Of a stretch of DNA of 64,000 bases, positions 38,111 through 51,300 are shown in pieces (position 1 is the stretch's first letter; the number at the start of each line of letters is the position of its first letter). A model generated the notes under the pieces. That model had not been told where the DNA came from. It made no database searches and worked only from the letters and a program-made list of their open reading frames with translations. The stretch spans positions 306,357 through 370,356 of the forward strand of contig JAEPRB010000013.1 of NCBI GenBank assembly GCA_016758965.1, read 5' to 3'. This stretch comes from Circinella minor. Lineage: Eukaryota > Mucoromycota > Mucoromycetes > Mucorales > Lichtheimiaceae. Both the position numbers and the translations under genes were made by a program.

Positions 38111-38898
38111 TGTAAATAACTGGATGATACTAATGTAATGATTTCAACTGTTTCTCGATATAAAGTAAAAAGAAGATAGGAGCGTTAAAAAAGCCGATCA
38201 TATGTTGATGTATTATACGTTGTCGTTCGAGTATAATAATGCAAAAGAAAAAATCAAAAGAAGAAGGGAAGAACAGCAAGTTTTCTTTATTATTATAGAA
38301 TGTAATCCCAGTATTAGAAAAAAAAAGAGACTTGTCGCATTTAATCTCAAACAATCAGAATGCCTGAAAGTTGAATATATTTAGTATATAGTTTCGCTTA
38401 AAAATAAGAAAGATTATCACCACCATTCTACTGATGAAGTATAATATAATCTAAGTAAATTAGTACATACAAAGACTGGAATAAAAAGAAGTGTTTCATT
38501 TCATATCTTTCATATTCTATTATGTATTTATTTTCTAAATAATTGATGTACCAATCTCTTTTACTCCTTATACATTGTAATCGAATAAGTAAGTCATGAT
38601 AGTATAAGATAAAAGTTTATTATAATTTATTGTTACTCTATGATAGAAATACCTTACAAAATAATTTCATGACTGACCATTCATAACGTGAAACGTGTGA
38701 AATCATAATTAAATTTTCCTGCAAAGGAACTCGTCTGTCCTTTTTATTAAATTGGGAATTCTTCCTTTTTTCCTCTTTTATATTATCAAAAAAAAAAAAA
38801 AAAAAAGCACGAATACACACACTTTTCTCTTAAAATATTCATTTGAATAACAAAACAACGTAAACAACAATACACGCCACTGAACACGATCGTTGGTC

Positions 38899-40258
38899 AT
38901 GCCTTCGCCCATCGAGACATGGTACACGGACATTCCTCCAATTACTCGCATCTACATTACTGCGTCCTGTTTAACGAGTCTCGCTGTCGTAAGTTCTCCT
39001 TTATTTTTTATGTTATCGTGCATAAGTTTTTAAGGTGTGTAATTCATGTAGTATCCTAAATGTTTTTTTTTCTTCGTTCATTGTTAATATAATGATATAT
39101 ATAGCAACTTGGTTTTGTTCATCCACTTCAACTTTGGCTTAATTATGACAGAATCATCCATGGTTATCAGGTAAACTATATATAGAGCTCAATAACTGAA
39201 TATTATCTCTTATAAAAATGGCAAAGAATGGTTGAATAGTAAACTTATGAGACATATATTGATAGTGGTGGCGATTGGTGACAAATTTTTTATATTTTGG
39301 ACCTTTATCAATCGATTTTCTATTTCATATGTTTTTCTTGTAAGTTTTTATTATAATTGCTTATAGAAGGGGAGATGTAAAAATGTGAATGTATATAATA
39401 TGGTAACAAACTATTGGATTATTATCATTAGAGCGCGTTATTCACGCATGATGGAAGAAGGATTCTTTCGTAATAAACCAGCAGATTATGTTTGGCTTTT
39501 ACTATTCTCGGCAACAACACTTATTGTTTGTTCGGTAAATCATCATAATATCTTAAATTTGTTATTGAAAAAAGAATGAAAGAAGGAAGGGAAAGATTGG
39601 CTGATGGAAAATGAATTATATTCTTTATATACATAATACATATAGACAATCTTGCCTTTCGCCTATATGCCATTTTTAGGGTCTCCATTAGCATTTACAA
39701 TGGTCTATATTTGGGCTAGACGCAACCCCTATGTTCGATTAAATTTTTTGGGATTGGTAGTATTTAGCGCACCTCATTTACCTTGGGTTCTTTTGGCATT
39801 CTCGTTGTTATTGAGTGGCCAATTACCTATGGGTGATTTGTTAGGTATTGGGGTGGGACACATTTATTATTTCTTTGAAGATATTTGGCCTCGTGATCCA
39901 GCAAGTGGTGGTCGAAGATTATTAGAGACACCACGATTTATGTAAGCTTTTTATCTCTTTTTTTTACGTAGTTTACTTTATTTATTACATATGTATATTC
40001 ATCTTGATATTTTTTTTCTGTTGCTGTAGTCGTTGGTTAATCGATTCAAATCGTCAAGATGATGGAATTGAATTACATAATGATAGTATTCAGAATAATG
40101 ATAATCATGTTGTATCGGATGACGAAAACGATGATGATGATGAAGTGGATGAAAATGGAATTACAAGGGAAATGGAAGAAGTAGAAGAAAGAACAAGTGA
40201 TAATGATGATATAACATTTGAAAGTGCAACAACGGCAATCTCATCCTCATCGTCATGA
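38899..40258 (+). CDS. DFM1: Derlin-family ER-associated degradation protein
   Basis: Six exons (38899-38988, 39105-39170, 39266-39339, 39432-39534, 39646-39941, 40030-40258) give 285 residues. The N-terminus is ETWYTDIPPITRIY, then the WWRLVTNFLYFGPLSIDFL block containing the derlin WR motif, YSRMMEEGFFRNKPADYVW, and the signature GVGHIYYFFEDIWPRDP preceded by the GxxxG-like DLLGIGVG. Derlins are inactive rhomboids in the ER membrane that help retrotranslocate misfolded proteins with Cdc48. The C-terminal tail (about 60 residues) is highly acidic (DDENDDDDEVDE) and Ser-rich. I do not see a clear SHP box for Cdc48 binding. The symbol is family-level: Der1 versus Dfm1 is not resolved. Confidence 0.92.
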
Positions 40259-40474
40259 AATTAAAAGGAATACACATATATGTTTTAAAATATTCTAATT
40301 GATATTTGTGAGGTAACATCATCATGTCCATATCAGATATACATAATAATTATCCCTCATAATATATCCTGACACACATACGCACACATGCATGCGTTCT
40401 TGTTGTTCTGTAATAGACCATTATATATATATATATATCCTCTAAAAGTCTTTTAAACATATTAATGTTTCAAG

Positions 40475-40503
<29 letters not shown>
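40475..40503. repeat. (TA)n microsatellite
   Basis: Continuous alternating T and A over about 29 bases. Confidence 0.9.
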
Positions 40504-40505
<2 letters not shown>

Positions 40506-41386
40506 CATACATATATACAGATTAAAATATCAATTTATATATATATAAACACCGTACATGATGATTCACTTCAAAAAAAAAACAAACTTTATTTCACCTC
40601 TGTTCTTCTCTTCTTAATAATTCTTTCTTATTATAATTATTATTACCCCATCTAATAAAAAAAAAGTCGCTCTTTTTATCACACTTTTCTCATCTTGTTG
40701 TTCTGTCAATAGTATCAATCATATCTTGATTCCAATAATTATACGTAGTAATAAAAATAACTTCTGAAAGATTACATACTATGCAGGTACTAATACATAT
40801 AGATACGTACACTTTCCAAAAACAGCTGATTTTTTTTTTGTGGTGTGTGGATCAAGAAAAGATCTCGTATTGAGCAAGTTTATTTTTTTTTCTTTAATAA
40901 AACATAACAGTACGTACATACCCAAAAATAAGATAAATATATAAATTTATATATATACGGCATTATGTTGATTCAAAAGAAAAACAAACATGCAAACCGT
41001 TTATTTTTATTTTTTATTTTAATCAGATGAGCTTTACATTATTTGTTTGTTTGGGGAATTACAATAAAGTTCAGGTGGCAACAACAAAAGCAAAACGAAA
41101 AATAAAAAGAAGGGAGAAGATTGGGGGGGGGGGAGGAACGTAGGATGGAGTGATATAAGATACCCTTAATGTGCAGGAAAGGAAGAAAAACGATTGCTTT
41201 CATAATAACACAGAAAAGTTTTACGTATGTTTTATTTTTATGGAAAGGGAATTGCTTCTAAGACAAAATGTAATATATGAAATACAACATTATTATGAAT
41301 AAGTAAAAAGGAAGAGTCCTAAGTGCTTGATGGTGAACTGTTTGTTTAGAATGATATGTCATTGTGATCTAACAATCACGTCATTT

Positions 41387-41414
41387 TCATATATATATAT
41401 ATATATATATATAT
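41387..41414. repeat. (AT)n microsatellite
   Basis: Continuous alternating A and T, ending 27 bp past the stop of the Q-rich gene (minus strand). Confidence 0.9.
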
Positions 41415-41440
41415 GAAGTTAGTATGAAAGTATCTCAAAT

Positions 41441-42561
41441 TTAACGTTGTTGTTGTTTTCCACGATTTAATGAAAACCATCGTTTTGCTTTAGTAACAAT
41501 ACTATTATTATTAGTTGATCTTTTGATATTTGATGACGATAATTCTTCTTCCTCTTCTTCTTCAGTTGTGGTATGCGAGGACGATGATGAATGACCCTTT
41601 TGTTTTTTTCGTAATCCATTTGTTGTTGAAGGTAATGATGTGGATCGAATTAAAGCAGATGAATTTCTAGATGGTGATGATGCATTGCTAGGCCAACGTT
41701 GAGGGGGTGAACGTTGAGTAGGTTGTGATGCAGCTGAATTTTTTCTTTGTGGTCGCTGGTAATAAACATATACTCCTCCTTCTCCGGATGACGGATTTTT
41801 ACGATGACCACGTTGTATTATCGGAGAAAATTCTTGATTATTACATTGTATCTGAGGTGGCAATGCTTGATTATTACTATTATTACTATTATTATTATTA
41901 TTGGTATTGGTATTATTATTACAGTATTGTTGTTGATGTTGTTGTTGTTGATAATGATGATGGTGATGATGGTGGTGTAATGTGGATGTTAATGGTGGTA
42001 TCTTATACCGTTGTTGTTGCTGTGGTGGTGATGGTGACCTAGATTGTTGTTGTGGTAAGGGCAACGAAGAGAATGATGACATGGGTGATTGTTGTGTATA
42101 TTGTTGTTGTTGTCTGGGAGATGATATCACTCGATGCTGTTGATGTGGAGAAGATGATGGTGAACGCTTCACCAAAGGAGAAGTTTTATTATTATTAGCA
42201 TGACGGAGATTCGGCAAAGTAGGAGGTAGTGCTGACTGTTGCTGTTGCGGCGTTGGAGATCGTACCTGGGGTTGATGTTGTGCAAGTAACGCAAGCGGGG
42301 TATTATCGTCATCATTTATGCGCCGCCGTTGCCGTTGCGAATGCTGCCGTTGTTGCTTTTTCGGTTGTGACGATGGTGGACTATTAGTTTTATTAATATG
42401 CTGACGAAGAGAAGGAGGAATAGAAGGATGCTCCGAGATAGGGGTCATGACGGGTTGTGGGACCATCATCATCATACCGTTTTGTGGACAATAATAATAA
42501 CATGGATACAGTGTAGGAGAAGAGGCATTTGGATACATCGGCCAAAATATATTATTAGCTT

Positions 42562-42592
<31 letters not shown>

Positions 42593-42661
42593 ATAAAATT
42601 GTCGATGATGCTTAAAAGCAGGCTTATGATGCTGTGATCTATTGTTATCAAATTGAAGCAT
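41441..42661 (-). CDS. Q/N/H-rich low-complexity protein of unknown function
   Basis: A single uninterrupted frame of 406 codons starting at ATG 42661 (MLQFDNNRSQHHKP). The frame is open for a further four codons upstream without another ATG. It contains a polyglutamine run near residue 25, several shorter Q runs, an eight-histidine run, an N-rich segment and S/P-rich stretches such as RSPSPPQQ. The only structured-looking parts are RRRINDDDNTPLALLAQHQ near residue 120 and the basic tail VTKAKRWFSLNRGKQQQR. I recognise no domain. Such prion-like composition is common in fungal RNA-binding or transcription cofactors, but that is inference. The length of the open frame in AT-rich DNA supports real coding. 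Confidence 0.7.
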
Positions 42662-44875
42662 TTTTTTCTCCACTTTTTAAGGTTTTTGAAAACAAAATAA
42701 AATAGAGAAGAAAAGGAGATGCTAAAAAAAAGAAAGAGAGGGTGGAGTGAAGAAAGAAGAGGAAACGGATTTTCGATCTTTTTTGTATCAAAATGAACTA
42801 AAAAAGAAACTCCACTACATATAAGCCCCCAGTGTTCTCTTCTCCTCATTTAATATTATTGTACAGTTATGAGAGAAAAATACTAAATCCTATTATGCAC
42901 TAAGAGAAACTTTCTTGGCATGTTTATTTAGCTGCATTCCACTTTCGACTCTTTTTGGTTGAAACATAATAAAAACACACGTTCGTTTCTCTCTCCCATT
43001 CACACACAAACACCACATTACCCAGATAGAGTGCAGTATTGTTATCAAAATTATACATAGCATGAAGAAAGAAAATGAATAAACTTCCCGAGAATGAAAA
43101 AAAACCGAACAAGATGATTTGCATCCAACCAAAAAATCATGCATTACACTTGAAAAAATCATAAATATTATCAAATATTTGTGTATATATTTGTAGATTT
43201 AATACGCATCTTAACAATAAATACTTCTATCCGCTTGTTATCTTCATGTTCTATTATTGCTAATTAATAAATAAATAAGGTTGCTTATTATTGTTTAATA
43301 ATATTAATAAGCTGTACGATTTCTTACACGATTAATAAGCTATGCAACCTTTTTAAGTATTTGTTGGTGATCGTATCACATCACTTTTTTTTAATATTAT
43401 TAATGACATTATGACTCCCTGTACATGTTTCCTCAAGAGTCTCGAACAATTTTATTTATCTGTTAAGGGATTGTATATAGCATATTAATGATGTGCAGTG
43501 GGTTTTTTTTTATTGTTCATTCTTATTAAAGCCTGAAACCATTTTTTGGTTAGCGACTGTAATTCTGTACCTTTCTTCTTCTTCTATTATTGTAAAATTC
43601 AACTTTTTTTTTTTGTTTATGTGTTACAAAACCCTGTCCAAAATGTAATAAGGAAAAAGACATTATATCATCAAATGATCAACATAATCCTCAACCCCAT
43701 TCAATCTTACTTTAAATATTATGTACGTATCAAATGAAAAAAAATATTTTGCAAGATAAAACCTGTAATAAAGTTGTAAGCAATAATAATTCATCTTTTA
43801 TTATTTAATCAAAAAAAGAGTATAGAATACGTAATAATAAAAAAAAAGGTTCAAAGATTTCGATACTCTTCTTCCTTCGATGTATCTCTCTATCTCTCTT
43901 TCAAAAGAAAAGAAGCCAATAGTAATATGTAATAATCGTTTAGAGGATTGAAAGTAAATAATAAGAGAAAAAAGAAACCTTTGAAGCTTGAAAAATTAGC
44001 TTTTAATAATAATAATAACAAATAATGATTGTTACTTTTTGTTTGTTTATTTTATTATTTGTAGCCACAATTGAGGTTATACCTACATTTTTGAAGCATT
44101 AACTTGTTACATCATGTAAACTACAAAAACAAATAGAAGAGGCTTATAAAGGGGTGGCACAGTGCATGGTACGACCTCGAACCAATCTTTTCGTCATCTT
44201 CTCACACTTATATGATACTTTTTTCTTTCGCGAACAACGGAATAGACTCCAGAAATAGATAAAACTTTTTTTTTGTACTAGTCAAACTGTTATTACCATT
44301 GGTTTTTTTTTTGTTTGAGTGATAAGAAAAACGAAACAAAATATTTGTAATACTGATCCTGTGATGAATTATTTTCTTTTTAACGTACCCGGTTGACTAT
44401 TATGGTAATTAAGTGTATTTCGTCTATATACATAGATGGTATATGTATTATTAAGGGTTATGCATTACAAACAGGTTCTAGCCACAAGTTTACTCTATTT
44501 ACATGGTGGTCCATGCACATACAATTACTTTATTATATATCATTAATCAACCTTTTTTTTTTTACTTGTATAATTATCAATACATTTTTTTTATTTATAT
44601 TATGCAAATCAATTCGAATAATAAGGATAGATAAAGAAATATTATTAATTAAGAGATAATATAATAGACAAAATAATGAGGGAAAAAAGGAGTAGGGATA
44701 AACAAGTTGGTAAAATTTTAACTAATATGAAATTTTCTGTAAATGAATAAATGAATTGTCCTGTAAAATGATGATAATGACTTTTGATTAGATAATTAGG
44801 GGGGATTAGGAAGATACAAAAAGAGGGGGTTGAGAAATAGAGAAGTAAATAATTTTGATTGGTGGGGAGGAGAGG
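42662..44875. other. 2.2 kb gene-free region
   Basis: No supported gene. It includes several near-palindromic TTAATAA stretches around 43290-43410 and the usual TACGTA sites. Scattered frames (42893-43174, 44393-44659) lack domains. Confidence 0.5.
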
Positions 44876-46424
44876 TTATCGTTCTGGACCTCCTCCACTT
44901 CCTCTTACTTCTCCTGCTCCTCTTCCAGCACCAACGCTTGCTTCCATCTTACGTAATACTTGAGATAATTCTTCTTCTTCCAAAACAGTACCATCATGCG
45001 AACACTTTGCTTTTTTCTTTAATTCTTCACATAATAAATCCAAATCAAATTGTTCAAAGTATGGATGTTCTGATAATCGTTCCCAAACTTCATTACAAGA
45101 TATTAATTTGGTTTCATGAGTAGCAGGATCCAACATGACTCTTCCAGCCATTGAATCCATAAATCTGTCAAAATCGTGCCGTACTGTATCATTTGTTCTT
45201 GTTTGTTGACTTTCTCCTCCTTCTATACCTGCAGCAATAGGTACTGGATGTCGTGTCACTGCATCATTTAGATCGCCCGATGATGGGTCAAATAAAGGTT
45301 CTGATAAAAGCTGATCGTAAGCGGATGAACAAACTTCTTCTTTTAATCGTTCACAAAAACTAATACCGTCTTTGTCTCGAATACATGCAACTGCAGAAGG
45401 TGCTACTCGCATAATTCTTTTTGCAGCCGGTGGTGCAGTTGATATGCTTGTAGACATCGTTTCTTCCATACTACTACAATCAGCTGATGTATCCATTCCT
45501 TCTTCATTATCACCATTCTTCATCTCTTCTTCTTGCCGTAGTTGTAGTTCTTCTCCATCATCTTCTTGCATCATAACATCAGGTAATATAAAATAAGGTA
45601 TATCAACCCCCTTTTCTTCACGTAATTGGTTTAATTGTTCATTATAAGCCGCTGCTGCACCTTTGATTGCTAAAAGTTCTGATTCCATTCTTTTGATAAC
45701 ATGTCGAAGATCTTCATTTTCATGTTTAACTGTTTGCATACTTGTTGCATGGGTATCCTCAATAAATTTAATTTTGGTTTCCAGTTCTTTCACATAACGC
45801 TCTTTACGTTCACGGAATGCTCGTTGTGCTGCTCGATTTTGTTCTTTACGCCGTAATTTTTGCTCAGCTGTCAATGCCTAATAATAAGAATAAAATCATG
45901 AGAGTTCAAGAAAGTCAATACCACAAAAAGAAAAGCTAATAACTCTTACTTGTGAATTTTCACCTAGTTTGCCTGGTTATATCCAATAAATTTTTTAGTA
46001 GTTAAGAATAAGTGTTAATCTTTAGATTGTATTACTTTTAACAGAGAGAAAATAAGCTGCCAGGTTTTTTTTTTCTTTTACCATTTATACTATCAACATC
46101 ACTTTCAATCGATCCTGTACGCACTTTATAAAATATAATTAAGAATTTAATACTTTTTTAAGTTTATTAATGGAGAATGAAGAGCATTGTCCACATTCAT
46201 ATATAAAATGGTTAAAAGAAAAGAAGAAAAAGAAGGTTCTTACTTGATATATTTGGACCACCACTCAAGTTATCACGTTTGCGTTTTTCATTGTCATCCC
46301 AATTCGCTTTAAATAAAGGTTGGGGTATAGCAGAAGAAATAGAAGGAGCAATAGGTCGATACATTGGCCATTGTTTGTTATTATTAGTATTATTATTATT
46401 ATTATTCATTGAAGAATCTGACAT
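44876..46424 (-). CDS. Pap1/Yap1-like bZIP transcription factor with redox Cys-rich domains
   Basis: Four exons (46424-46244, 46114-46082, 45972-45950, 45877-44876) give 412 residues; exons 2 and 3 are only 33 and 23 nt. The basic region is RRKEQNRAAQRAFRERKERY with the NxxAQxxFR signature of the fungal AP-1 (Yap/Pap1) subgroup, followed by a leucine zipper. Mid-protein CIRDKDGISFCERLKEEVC looks like an n-CRD with three Cys. Near the end, SCNEVWERLSEHPYFEQFD then LLCEELKKKAKC is a textbook c-CRD with its embedded leucine-rich export signal. In Yap1/Pap1, oxidation links the two CRDs and hides the export signal so the factor enters the nucleus and activates antioxidant genes. The N-terminus has an N-rich run. 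Confidence 0.9.
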
Positions 46425-47993
46425 TATGATAAGTTGTTTTAAAAATAAAGGAAGAAAAAAGATGTTTAAAGTTCAAAGTAGAAGGAGTTTTTAAATTTAG
46501 TTTAGGCCTTTCTTTGATGCATGGTTGTGTAAATCTTTTAGTTAGTAACTATTATTTATTCGTTTTTATGATATGTAATTATTAATAAGTATAATGACTA
46601 TTATTGTATAGACAAGTATGTTTAGTGACTAATACTTAATGACAAGCTTTTCAAAAGCTTCATTTGATAAAAATGATAGCCATACCTTATTGTTAACTAT
46701 GTAAGAAAATAAAAATCAAACGCATATATAACTTGGGGTTTTTTATTTATACTAAATGCATATTACAGTATATGGTCAACCCCTATATATAATACTTGAA
46801 AGGAGGGCATATATCAATAATATTACCAAACTCCATCGTCTTCCTTATTTCTCCACTCAACCTACATTCATTACCTTTTTTTAATGAGAAAAGCAAGAAA
46901 GAATCAGAGCTTCCATTGTATTCCCGAAAGAGTCTTTGATCCATTTCTGGTAACATTTAAATACAAATCGTCGTTGTTTTTTTTATCCCTGTTATTAGTT
47001 GTAAAAACAATGCTATTCTAAATTACAGCGGGTAACACACATACCATATAAACAATCAGTTTTAAGAGAGTTCGGGAAGAGAGTTATTTTGGAAAATAGA
47101 ATAAAAAGATTGGAAGAATAGTATACGACGATATTCTTTTTTCAGAAAATGAACCATCATGCCGGTCACTGTAGATATATAGATTACATGGACATATTTA
47201 AATATTAAATTTATTTAAAATTAAAACTCTCTTTCTTATTCACATAAAAATACTAAAACGTGTGTTTTAGAACTTCAAGAATAGTATGAATACTAATCAC
47301 AAAGTAGTAAAATAAGAACAAGAACAATATTACTGTTATATTGCCAGTACACACTGCTGGTAATTGAAGCTGATGGTCGCGTAGATACAATGGAAGCAAG
47401 ATAATTATTTAGTACTTATACCGTTACGTACAGTAACCAGCATGTTCTTATTGTAAACGTTACACATGTCACATTTACTAGGTTACTTCACTGGATTGAT
47501 GAAAATTTATGTCAACCATTATAAAATTATGATAAATGGTATGTTCATTTTATCAGGCAATGAAAATAAAACAAAAGAATCATTAGAAGTTGCTATGGTA
47601 TACTATTATATTATACATCAAAAAAAAATAATTTTTGGCATCAAGCATATACGTAATTATCTGTTGTTAAGTTTTATCGTACATATATACAATGTAACAA
47701 TAAAAACCAATGAACTACATCACAATCGTAAGATTATCAAATTATAGTAAATATGGATTGAAATCAAATTGATGGCCAACTTTCTGCATATATCGAACGA
47801 TCAAAAAATAACTTTGCAGTAGTAAATGGGATGAAAATGTACTGTTGGATATAATCATAATAATTAATCTGCCAAGTATATAAATATAAACTTATATATT
47901 TTTAGATCATTAATTCACACGGTCACTGTACTTCTTTTTTCGACTTCTTGAAAAGAATAATTACGAAGAAAAAACTTTACGATATTAAAAAAA

Positions 47994-48028
<35 letters not shown>

Positions 48029-48327
48029 GAATATAATTAGAAGACCGTCAATAGAAACAGAAAAGAATGCCAAGTATTAAACGAAGCACAAGAAATTATT
48101 TTTAAATTTAAGAAAAGATCTACTGAAACTTCGAAGATATGTGTGCATTGATTCAAGATCTAAATATAGAACCAGTCTATTACTACTTAACGCGATTAAA
48201 GAAAATATTAAACATATTATTATATTTTTTACTTGGCGCTAGACCCTTTTTTTTTGTGTGTTCTTCTTTTTCTTTCCACTTTATCTTTTCTTTTTTTTTT
48301 TTGTCTTAGTTTTTACACATCAAAATA
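46425..48327. other. Divergent intergenic region between bZIP and F-BAR genes
   Basis: 1.9 kb holding both promoters. There is an AAT trinucleotide repeat at 47995-48028 and pyrimidine-rich DNA directly before the F-BAR start. The 93-codon frame at 47466-47747 shows no domain. Confidence 0.55.
47995..48028. repeat. (AAT)n microsatellite
   Basis: About eleven uninterrupted AAT units. Confidence 0.95.
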
Positions 48328-51300
48328 ATGGCACGTTTTGCCGATTGTTTTTGGGTAATGAAATGTTCTTATTTTTTTTTCAACATTTAAAAAGACACTT
48401 CAACATAATATACTAAAGACAATTTCCCCCGGTGTTGGTGTTATATATTAGGATGAAAATGACAAAGGAGTTGAAGTCATAATAGACAAATTAAAAATGT
48501 CAAGAGAAACTTGTGACGAGATCAATAAATTATATGAGATCAGGTACCTAACCTCTTTCTAAAACAAGATTTTCCCCTTTCATTTTTTTTTTTTTCATCG
48601 ATGAAAATTAAAAAATAAAGATTTTTCTTTTCACCAACACAACTCAACTTAATCTTAATGATTGTAGAGCACAAATTGAAGAAGAATATGGTGAAAAGTT
48701 ATTAAAACTATCTCAGATGATGGTGGGTGAATCTGAAGAAGGAACACTTTCAGAATCAGTATCTCATATTCCAAGTGCTATTGAAACTACAGCTCGTGCC
48801 CATGTTGATTTGGCTCAACAACTTAGACAAAATTTACAAAGTACATTAACTGGATTTATTAAAGATCATAACGAAAAACGAAAAGCTGTAAGCTTATAAT
48901 TTTTTTTTTGGTAGATGATATGAAAATAGGATGCGAGAGAAAAGTATAAAATATATGAGAGGAAAACTAATGAAAATTTCTATTGATTATTTTTATATAG
49001 CAAGAATTGCAGATCGAGAATTCCAAACAACTGCGGGTTAATAATTATGCAAATGTTGTTCGTGTATGTAAATTAATGATTGTGAGTTATGTAATCAAAG
49101 TATGGTTATGATAATTAACATGATATTTATAAAATTTGTAGGCTAAAGATCAATATTTCGCTGAACAATCCAAATTGATAGGAATGGAAAAATACTTGAA
49201 AGAGAGACGTAATGAAATGCCTCCTGATGAAGTAGAACAGGTATAGATATACGTGGATCAGTATACTAATATGAAGTAGAATTCTATAACTAATTTATAA
49301 ATATAAACAGATTGAACAAGATGTAGAAGAACAAAAGAAATCAATAGAAACAGCGGGTAAGTTCTCTATCGAATCTTTGCTTTATTATCTCTCTTCTTGA
49401 TTCAACCCCTTCCAAAAATAAACATCTATCTCATATATATGAATTGATTTGATAACACATTAAAGAAAAATAGAACGAGAATATAAACGATCGGTTGATG
49501 TATTTAATGATGTAACGGAAAAATGGATTGCTGATTGGCGTGGTTCTTGTGATGTCTTTCAAGGTCTTGAAGAGGCACGGATTAATTTTATAAGAAGTAG
49601 TTTATGGGGGTAAATATTTATAATGAAAAAGGAAATAAGTTGCTATACTTTCTTGTTCTTTATATATTTATATCTGACTTTGTCACTATTATTATGTAGA
49701 TTCGCAAACATGATGTCGAGTGTGTATATTGTCGATGATCAATGTTGTGAAAGAATACGTACTTCTCTTGAAGTGACTGATGTTGAACATGATGTCCAAA
49801 TGTTTATTGACAAGTATGGAACGGGTACCCGAGTAACAGGTAATAACAGGAAGAAAAAGTAAACAAAACGGAGCAGAATATAGAGTTAGCAAATTGGAAG
49901 AGAGAGAAAGAGAAATAATCTTAGCTAAAAATATATGAATATGTAATATATATATATATATATATATGAAACCTTTTTAGATTTGATGCCATATGAAGAT
50001 TTGTCTCAGCCCACTGCTCAACCTCATCGTGGATCGCAACCACCTCCTCCAACCGCGGCATTACCACCTCCACCTACTGCACTTCCTCAATTACCATTAC
50101 AAGAACCTAATAATCAATCTTCTCAATCTTTACATCAAACTGTGCTATCAGATGGACTTGACAATAACAATAATCTTCGAAATAGTACTTCAAGTAATAA
50201 TAATACTACTACTACTACCACTGCTACTAATAGAAACATTCCTCCAACCAGTACTCAGCAAACAATTCCTCCCATTATATTCCCCGAAGCTTCGTCATCA
50301 ACAACGGCAAAGTCACAAGAGCGACAAATGGATAACCAATCTCAACAGCAACAAGGAGACAACCATGATACTGTATCTTTTGCATTTGAAGAAGTTGAAA
50401 ATATGCTTAGTTCAGTGGGCACATCCTTTGATCTTAGCAATGGTGGTTTACGCCAATCATTAGTTTGGGCAACACAACAAAATCAGCAAAAAGCACAATC
50501 AGGTACATCCATGTCAAGTGATCAATACAATCCTCCTTCAACACAAACACAGCGACCGATTTCTCCTCCTATACAACCACCAGTATCTGCTACAAGTGTA
50601 ACGGTTCCACCCATATCAGCGGTTGGATCAGCATCAATACCAGCACCAGAACCAACGTTACACATGGCAGTTGAAGATCCAACGAGCCCACAACATATGG
50701 CGTCAATAACACCCTTTGCATTAGCAAATGCTCTTGATTCAGCAGCTAGTTCAGCGCCCCTTCCAGTCATGCATTCCTCAGAATCGAGTCAATCCCGATT
50801 ATCTGCAGTCGGAGTCCCTACAACATCCAATATGAATTCTACCACCACCAACAACAATTATACAACCAATACTAGTAACATTCCGTCTGGTAGCAATGTG
50901 ATTACATCCCCTATCCCAAGGTCGATTCCTATTGATTCAGCTCAACCTTCTTCCTCGTCTGCATCATCATTAACAAATACTACCAATAATACCATGTCGA
51001 ATATACCACCACCTTCTCCAGGACTGAAAAATAACAGCAGCGGTATCGAATTCAACAATAGTAGTGGTACAGGTAATGGAAGCAACTTGCGATTCAAACC
51101 TATTCCTAATCCAACTTATGAACCGGAGCAAAAGAGAAATAGTCAAGAAGGAGATAAGTCTCCTCAACCAACAGGATCTATTTCTGCTTCAGCTCGTATA
51201 CCTGTTCCAGGACCTATCAACAATAATGATGACGATGATGAAAGCGAAGATGAATTTCCACCATTAGCAAGAAGAAAGCCAAAAGAAGAAAAGTGGATGA

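Larger units (their letters stand above)
36304..38898. other. Intergenic region upstream of CDC45 and Derlin
   Basis: Contains the shared promoter space of two divergent genes, a 28-base poly-A tract (36430-36457), and coding-like debris at 37340-38110 described separately. Nothing else is supported. Confidence 0.55.
40259..41440. other. Intergenic region with AT microsatellites
   Basis: Separates the convergent Derlin and Q-rich genes. It has AT dinucleotide tracts at 40422-40438, 40475-40503 and 41387-41414 and an 11-base G-run at 41123-41133, unusual in such AT-rich DNA. No gene. Confidence 0.65.

Noticed and set aside
42398..42849. Leu/Ile and Asn-rich frames overlapping the Q-rich gene
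   Set aside because: They are other-frame readings of the CAA/CAG repeats.
44165..44185. Reverse complement resembles a tRNA B-box (GGTTCGAGG)
   Set aside because: The flanking bases do not form a T-stem and no A-box or cloverleaf can be built.
47466..47747. 93-codon plus-strand frame between bZIP and F-BAR genes
   Set aside because: No recognisable motif and typical AT-driven residue use (I, K, N, Y).
47995..48028. Regular repeat that could be mistaken for an array
   Set aside because: It is a plain AAT microsatellite with no spacers, not CRISPR; CRISPR is not expected in a fungal nucleus.
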